64,000 nucleotides of DNA from Streptomyces sp. NBC_00659 (GTDB lineage: Bacteria; Actinomycetota; Actinomycetes; Streptomycetales; Streptomycetaceae). How positions within the stretch are numbered: the stretch's first letter is position 1; each line of letters opens with the position of its first letter. Location of the stretch: contig NZ_CP109031.1 of the NCBI RefSeq assembly GCF_036226925.1, positions 6,448,001-6,512,000 on the forward strand. Direction: 5' to 3'. Shown in pieces: positions 60,427 to 64,000 of this stretch. The translations under genes were made by a program, and so were the position numbers. Under the pieces are notes generated by a model. That model was given only the letters and a program-made list of their open reading frames with translations, was not told the origin of the DNA and made no database searches.

Positions 60427-62475
60427 CTACGGGAAGGTGAGCTTCCAGCTGTTGATGTAGCCGGTGTCCTGGGCCGCCTGGTCCTGGACCTTCAGTTTCC
60501 AGGTGCCGTTGGCGACTTCGGAGGACGCGTTGACCGTGTAGGTCGCGTTCACGTTGTCCGCCGAGTCGGACGAGCTGAAGTTCTTCAGGCGGTACGTCGA
60601 GCCGTCGGGGGCGACCAGATCGATCACCAGGTCACCGCGCCAGGTGTGCACGATGTCCACGGCCACCGCGAGGTTCGACGGGGCGTTGCCGGTACGGCCG
60701 CTGACCGTGACCGAGGAGGTGACCGCCGCGCCGTTGTCCGGAATCGATACGTCGGCCGTGTTCTCGAACGACGTACCGCCACCGCCGCCACCGCCGGGAC
60801 GCGTCCCGACGTTCACGGCCGCCCAGGCGTTCTGCACCGCGGTGTACTCGGCGCTCGTCGTGCCGTACAGCTCACCCGTCGCCGCGAGCGTGCCGGTGCG
60901 GGCCGCCGCGTAGTTGGTGGTCGAGGTGAACTTGGTGGTGAGCGAGCGGTACCAGATCGCCAGCGCCTTGTCGCGGCCGATGCCGGTGACCGGAAGCCCG
61001 TCGGAGGTGGGCGAGTTGTAGCTGACGCCGTTGATGACCTTGGCGCCGCTGCCCTCGCTCAGCAGGTAGAAGAAGTGGTTGGCGACACCCGACGAGTAGT
61101 GCACGTCGACGTTGCCGACCCCCGAGTACCAGGAGTCCTTGGAGCCGCCGTCCTTGCTCGGCTTGTCCATGTAGCGCAGCGGGGTGCCGTCGCCGTTGAT
61201 GTCGATCTTCTCGCCTATGAGGTAGTCGCCCACGTCGGTCGAGTTGTTGGCGTAGAACTCCACGCCGGTGCCGAAGATGTCGGACGTCGCCTCGTTCAGA
61301 CCGCCGGACTCGCCCGAGTAGTTGAGCCCCGCGGTGTTGGAGGTGACGCCGTGGCTCATCTCGTGGCCCGCGACGTCCAGCGCGGTCAGCGGGTCGGCGT
61401 TCCCGGAGCCGTCGCCGTAGGTCATGCAGAAGCAGCCGTCGTCCCAGAACGCGTTCACGTACGAATTGCCGTAGTGCACGCGGGAGTAGGCGCCGACGCC
61501 GTTGTTCTTGATGCCGCTGCGGCCGAACGTGTTCTTGTAGAAGTCCCACGTCTCGGCGGCGCCGTAGTGCGCGTCGGCGCCGGCCGTGGCGGCGTTCGAC
61601 GTGGTGCCGTTGCCCCAGGTGTCGCTCGTCTGCGAGAACAGCGTGCCGGTGCCCGACGTCCCGTGGTTCAGGTTGTACGTCTTGTGGGCGCCGCGCGCAC
61701 CGTCGTTCAGCGTGTAGGTGGAGCCCGACTGTGTGGTCGTCAGGGTCACCTGGCCGCTGTACTGGGTGTTGCCGATACCGGTCTCGATGCCCTGGTACTC
61801 GTAGAGCTTCTTGCCGGTGGCCGCGTCGGTGATGACGTGCAGCTCGTTGGGGGTGCCGTCGTCCTGGAGGCCGCCGACGACGGTCTCGTAGGCGAGGGTG
61901 GGCTTGCCGGTGGCGGCCCAGATGACCTTGCGGGGGGCCTGGTCGGCGGCGGTCTTGGCCGAGCCGGCGTCCTTGGCGGCGGTCAGCGCCTGCTTCTCCG
62001 CCGTTGCGGCGGCGACCGCGGGCTTGAGGGTGGCGACCTTCAGGGACGCCTTCGTCGCCTTGTAGATGTGCCCGGTCTTCCCGGACTTGGAGGTGTCGAC
62101 GACCAGGTCGCCGCCGAGGACCGGCAGTCCCTCGTACGTCCGCTCGTAGCGGGTGTGGACGGTGCCGTCGGCGTCCTTCATGACGTCACGGGCGACGAGG
62201 TTCTCACCGGAGCCGAGACCCAGGTCCCGGGCGGTCGTGGCCTTGGCCGCGTCGGCGTCGCGTATCAGCTCGGCGCGCTGTGACGCGGTGAGCTTCATGG
62301 AGACGGCGCCCGGGTTGACCCTGCCGGCCCGGGGGGCCTGCTCGGGGGAGGCGCTCGCGGCGCCCGACTGGACGGCCGCGGCCAGCAGGGCGGTGACGCC
62401 GACGAGGGCGACACCGGCGACTCGGCGCTTGGTGATGTGGGAGGTGCGTCTGTGGGGAGAACTGCTGCTCAACAC
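60427..62475 (-). CDS. Secreted M4 metalloprotease with C-terminal P domain
   Basis: A 682-residue exported protease. Signal peptide (VAGVALVGVTALLAAAVQSG), FTP/PepSY propeptide, catalytic domain with His371-Glu372-x-x-His375 and Glu395, a short polyglycine linker (GTRPGGGGGGGTSFE), then a proprotein-convertase P domain (SVTVSGRTGNAPSNLAVAVD; GDLVIDLVAPDGSTYRLKNF) that usually helps folding or substrate targeting. GTG 62475 is taken as start because AGAAGGAG lies just upstream; ATG 62490 contains that site within its own codons and lacks another. It lies upstream of the first M4 gene on the same strand, each with its own terminator. Confidence 0.92.
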   Translation of the reverse strand: MLSSSSPHRRTSHITKRRVAGVALVGVTALLAAAVQSGAASASPEQAPRAGRVNPGAVSMKLTASQRAELIRDADAAKATTARDLGLGSGENLVARDVMKDADGTVHTRYERTYEGLPVLGGDLVVDTSKSGKTGHIYKATKASLKVATLKPAVAAATAEKQALTAAKDAGSAKTAADQAPRKVIWAATGKPTLAYETVVGGLQDDGTPNELHVITDAATGKKLYEYQGIETGIGNTQYSGQVTLTTTQSGSTYTLNDGARGAHKTYNLNHGTSGTGTLFSQTSDTWGNGTTSNAATAGADAHYGAAETWDFYKNTFGRSGIKNNGVGAYSRVHYGNSYVNAFWDDGCFCMTYGDGSGNADPLTALDVAGHEMSHGVTSNTAGLNYSGESGGLNEATSDIFGTGVEFYANNSTDVGDYLIGEKIDINGDGTPLRYMDKPSKDGGSKDSWYSGVGNVDVHYSSGVANHFFYLLSEGSGAKVINGVSYNSPTSDGLPVTGIGRDKALAIWYRSLTTKFTSTTNYAAARTGTLAATGELYGTTSAEYTAVQNAWAAVNVGTRPGGGGGGGTSFENTADVSIPDNGAAVTSSVTVSGRTGNAPSNLAVAVDIVHTWRGDLVIDLVAPDGSTYRLKNFSSSDSADNVNATYTVNASSEVANGTWKLKVQDQAAQDTGYINSWKLTFP
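61778..61998 (-). repeat. Near-identical block shared by the two M4 protease genes (copy 2)
   Basis: Second copy of the 221-bp block at 59442-59662, same orientation, offset 2336 bases. The three differences change one residue (Phe to Leu in VVGGxQDDGT). Confidence 0.9.
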
Positions 62476-63038
62476 TGACTCCTTCTGCATGGCCGCGGGT
62501 CGCGCGGCCAGGGGAGACCGGACGATGGAGTACCCCGTCCGGGCAGAACTGGGCGTTACGCGGAACCAGGTGCATGGGGTCGTACGGCACAACACAGCGG
62601 GGTTTGCTGTGAGGTTGCTGTGAAGTTGCCGAGGGAAGAGTGGCAGGAGATAACCCTTTCTGTCAGGACCGCGTCACGAAAATGGCCGGAAACGGTTCGT
62701 TGTCCGGTTAGTCATGTTCGGTATACGGACTGTCCTTCGGGTATTCGTCTCGGGGTGACGGCGTGACGGCGTGACGCTGCTTCGGTGTGACGGTGTTTCG
62801 GCCAACGCCTCGGATGCCCCCGGCGCGAGACTCCAGCCCGGCGGCGCGTACCGCCAGATGACCGGCCCGCCGTCAGCAACGGAATGAAGCCCAGACCCTT
62901 TCGGGGGCTTTCCGGCACGTCCGCTCGCCCGCCTCCCGCCGCTGCGGTTTGAGTGATCCCCGACATTCCGGTCCGTACCCGGCGTCTTCGACCGGGCGAG
63001 GCGGTGCGATCCGGACAGGTACACCCGCAGGAGGTTTG
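62476..63038. other. Intergenic region between M4 protease and TNT-domain gene
   Basis: A 563-base divergent intergenic region. It contains the protease leader, an AT-richer stretch at 62590-62720 that probably holds its promoter, and a short GTGACGGC direct repeat (two copies and one GTGACGCT, 62755-62778). A promoter for the TNT gene must lie right of 62800. No gene is supported; the open frames here have no family resemblance. Confidence 0.6.
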
Positions 63039-63839
63039 GTGAGAAGGTCACATTGGTGTGCGAGCCTGGCGGCGCTGGGAGGCCTGACCGGCTCTCTCAT
63101 GCTCGGCGCCTCCCTCCCGTCCGCGGCGGCCGCCCATCCCGGCGACAGCCGTACGGCCGGCACCGTCCACGCCCTGTCCGCCACCCCGGGGCCGAAGCCG
63201 GCCCCCGGGCACGTGAAGCCGGCGGACGGGGGCGGCTCCGACCCCTCGCGCGTGTGCCGGGGGCTCGTGCCGGATCCCGTCCCGCCGAGGCTGCAACGCC
63301 TCTTCTTCTGCGGTGACTGGCGGCTGGGCCCCCGCCGGCTGCCGACCAGGGGCGCGCTGGGGAACATCCTCGACCGCTACGAACGCCTCGGCCGTCTCAC
63401 CGCCGTGAAGTTCCTCGACAAGTGGTGGGACCCCACCGCCGACTCGGGCCAGGGCGACTGGCGTTACCCGCCGGACGACGGCTACACCCACCGGAACGGG
63501 ACGGTGCTCGCCACCCCGCTGGTGCTCCACGCCGGCCTCAGGCTCGACCGCTTCGGCAGCGAGGCGGGCCGCTTCCTCGCCCCGGAGGGCACCAAGTACG
63601 GCAAGCGTGTCATCCCGCCGTCGAGCCTCAACACCATGGACCCGCGGTACCCGTACAACTACCACACCTACCGGCTGGCCAAGGATGTGACGGTCTGCGC
63701 GGGCAAGACCGCCCCCGGGTTCGAGCAGCCCGGCCTCGGCACCCAGTACGTGACGTCGAGCCGGTTCTGCCCGGACATCCCCCGCACCACGGTGGCGGAC
63801 CTCGTGAGCAACGGCACGCTGGTGCGCACCAACGACTGA
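63039..63839 (+). CDS. Secreted TNT-domain protein (NAD glycohydrolase-type toxin domain)
   Basis: A 266-residue exported protein. Signal peptide CASLAALGGLTGSLMLGASL with cleavage near AAAAHPGD, a Pro/Gly-rich linker, then from about residue 105 a domain of the tuberculosis necrotizing toxin family: DKWWDPTADSGQGDWRYPPD, LHAGLRLDRFGSEAGRFLAP, GTKYGKRVIPPSSLN and VTVCAGKTAPGFEQPGLGTQ. TNT-type enzymes hydrolyse NAD+ to nicotinamide and ADP-ribose and are toxic inside cells; fungal and bacterial secreted relatives act at the cell surface. Cysteines at CRGL, FFCGD, VCAG and RFCPD would suit disulfides outside the cell. GTG 63039 follows AGGAGG. Confidence 0.88.
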   Translation: MRRSHWCASLAALGGLTGSLMLGASLPSAAAAHPGDSRTAGTVHALSATPGPKPAPGHVKPADGGGSDPSRVCRGLVPDPVPPRLQRLFFCGDWRLGPRRLPTRGALGNILDRYERLGRLTAVKFLDKWWDPTADSGQGDWRYPPDDGYTHRNGTVLATPLVLHAGLRLDRFGSEAGRFLAPEGTKYGKRVIPPSSLNTMDPRYPYNYHTYRLAKDVTVCAGKTAPGFEQPGLGTQYVTSSRFCPDIPRTTVADLVSNGTLVRTND

Positions 63840-63928
63840 CCCGCCCCCCTCACGGGGGCACACGTACGCGCGCGGAAGCCGGTCCAGGCGACGACCGGGC
63901 CGGCTCCGCCCGGGGGAAGGCCGAGCGC

Positions 63929-64000
63929 ATGGACCGGTTCGCGTTGTGCCGGGCCCTCGAAGAGGCCGGGGTCCCCGCCACGTCGTACGAGATCGCGGAC
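63929..64000 (+). CDS. Start of an unidentified gene after the TNT-domain protein
   Basis: Twenty-four codons are visible, split here as MDRFALCRALEEAGVPA and TSYEIAD, before the window ends. GGGGGAAGG stands about nine bases upstream of the ATG. No signal peptide is seen at the start, so the product is probably cytoplasmic. Its place 90 bases behind a toxin-domain gene, in the same direction, allows a role as an immunity or partner protein, but the family cannot be judged from this much sequence. Confidence 0.6.
   Translation, partial: MDRFALCRALEEAGVPATSYEIAD

Noticed and set aside
60274..62283. 669-codon plus-strand open frame opposite the second M4 protease
   Set aside because: It is the shadow of the protease gene; the same Val/Gly-rich pattern appears opposite the first M4 gene (58382-60277).

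Overview
The window is high-GC actinobacterial chromosome, almost certainly Streptomyces. Signs of this are the strong G/C bias at third codon positions, the many GTG starts and 4-base start/stop overlaps, the abundant secreted proteins, and a gene order that matches (from memory, not searched) the S. coelicolor stretch from methylmalonyl-CoA epimerase and thiolase through pyk2-ackA-pta-pfkA2 to the glgB-pep2-treS-glgE/glgP block. I see no rRNA, tRNA, CRISPR array, insertion sequence or prophage. Intergenic hairpins mark most convergent gene ends.

Layout. 1-2.4 kb: acyl-CoA metabolism (start of an epimerase gene, thiolase, MeaB chaperone). 2.4-6.6 kb: a decayed stretch, a MarR regulator, three tandem AIM24-family genes, a DUF3817 membrane protein and an MTH1187-type thiamine-binding protein. 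6.7-11.6 kb: a glycan synthesis cassette (CslA-like glycosyltransferase, GlxA-like copper radical oxidase, GH6 lipoprotein). 11.7-15.4 kb: ArsR-type regulator/MFS pair, MarR, second DUF3817 protein. 15.5-17.2 kb: isobutyryl-CoA mutase large subunit behind a perfect 22-bp palindrome. 17.6-19.5 kb: TetR regulator and a thioredoxin-TPR protein. 19.5-22.8 kb: long leader and a three-gene envelope operon (DUF6230, DUF6114, Ser/Thr/Pro-rich secreted protein).

22.8-29.9 kb: central carbon genes (pyk, ackA-pta, pfkA) and an HTH regulator. 30-34 kb: CitA/DcuS-type two-component system divergent from a DctA dicarboxylate carrier. 34.2-37.9 kb: TetR/MFS pair sharing three clustered operators, then a DUF2127 membrane protein. 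38-41.3 kb: aldo/keto reductase, NAD-dependent epimerase-like protein, Lrp/AsnC regulator, MerR-thioredoxin operon. 41.4-43.7 kb: a HelR/HelD-like RNA polymerase-recycling ATPase. 43.8-56.9 kb: the GlgE pathway (glgE-treS-mak-glgB on minus, glgP on plus) with a subtilisin-like protease between glgE and glgP. 56.9-64 kb: secreted DsbA-like protein, DUF1990 protein, two tandem M4 metalloproteases, a secreted TNT-domain (NAD glycohydrolase type) protein and the start of an unknown gene.

How parts fit together: TreS turns trehalose into maltose, Mak phosphorylates it, GlgE polymerises maltose 1-phosphate, GlgB branches the glucan, and GlgP releases glucose 1-phosphate for glycolysis, whose committed steps (pfkA, pyk) and overflow to acetate (pta-ackA) are encoded nearby. 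Thiolase, MeaB, the epimerase and isobutyryl-CoA mutase belong to C4/branched acyl-CoA flux toward methylmalonyl-CoA. The most unusual observations are: a roughly 150-residue basic low-complexity insertion in GlgE; a split of the trehalose/glucan operon by a frameshifted gene fragment and hairpins; the palindromic operator at icmA; the triple operator of the efflux pair; the DUF6230/DUF6114 operon with its repeat-rich leader; the TNT protein with a possible partner gene; and a gene-conversion-like block between the two M4 proteases.
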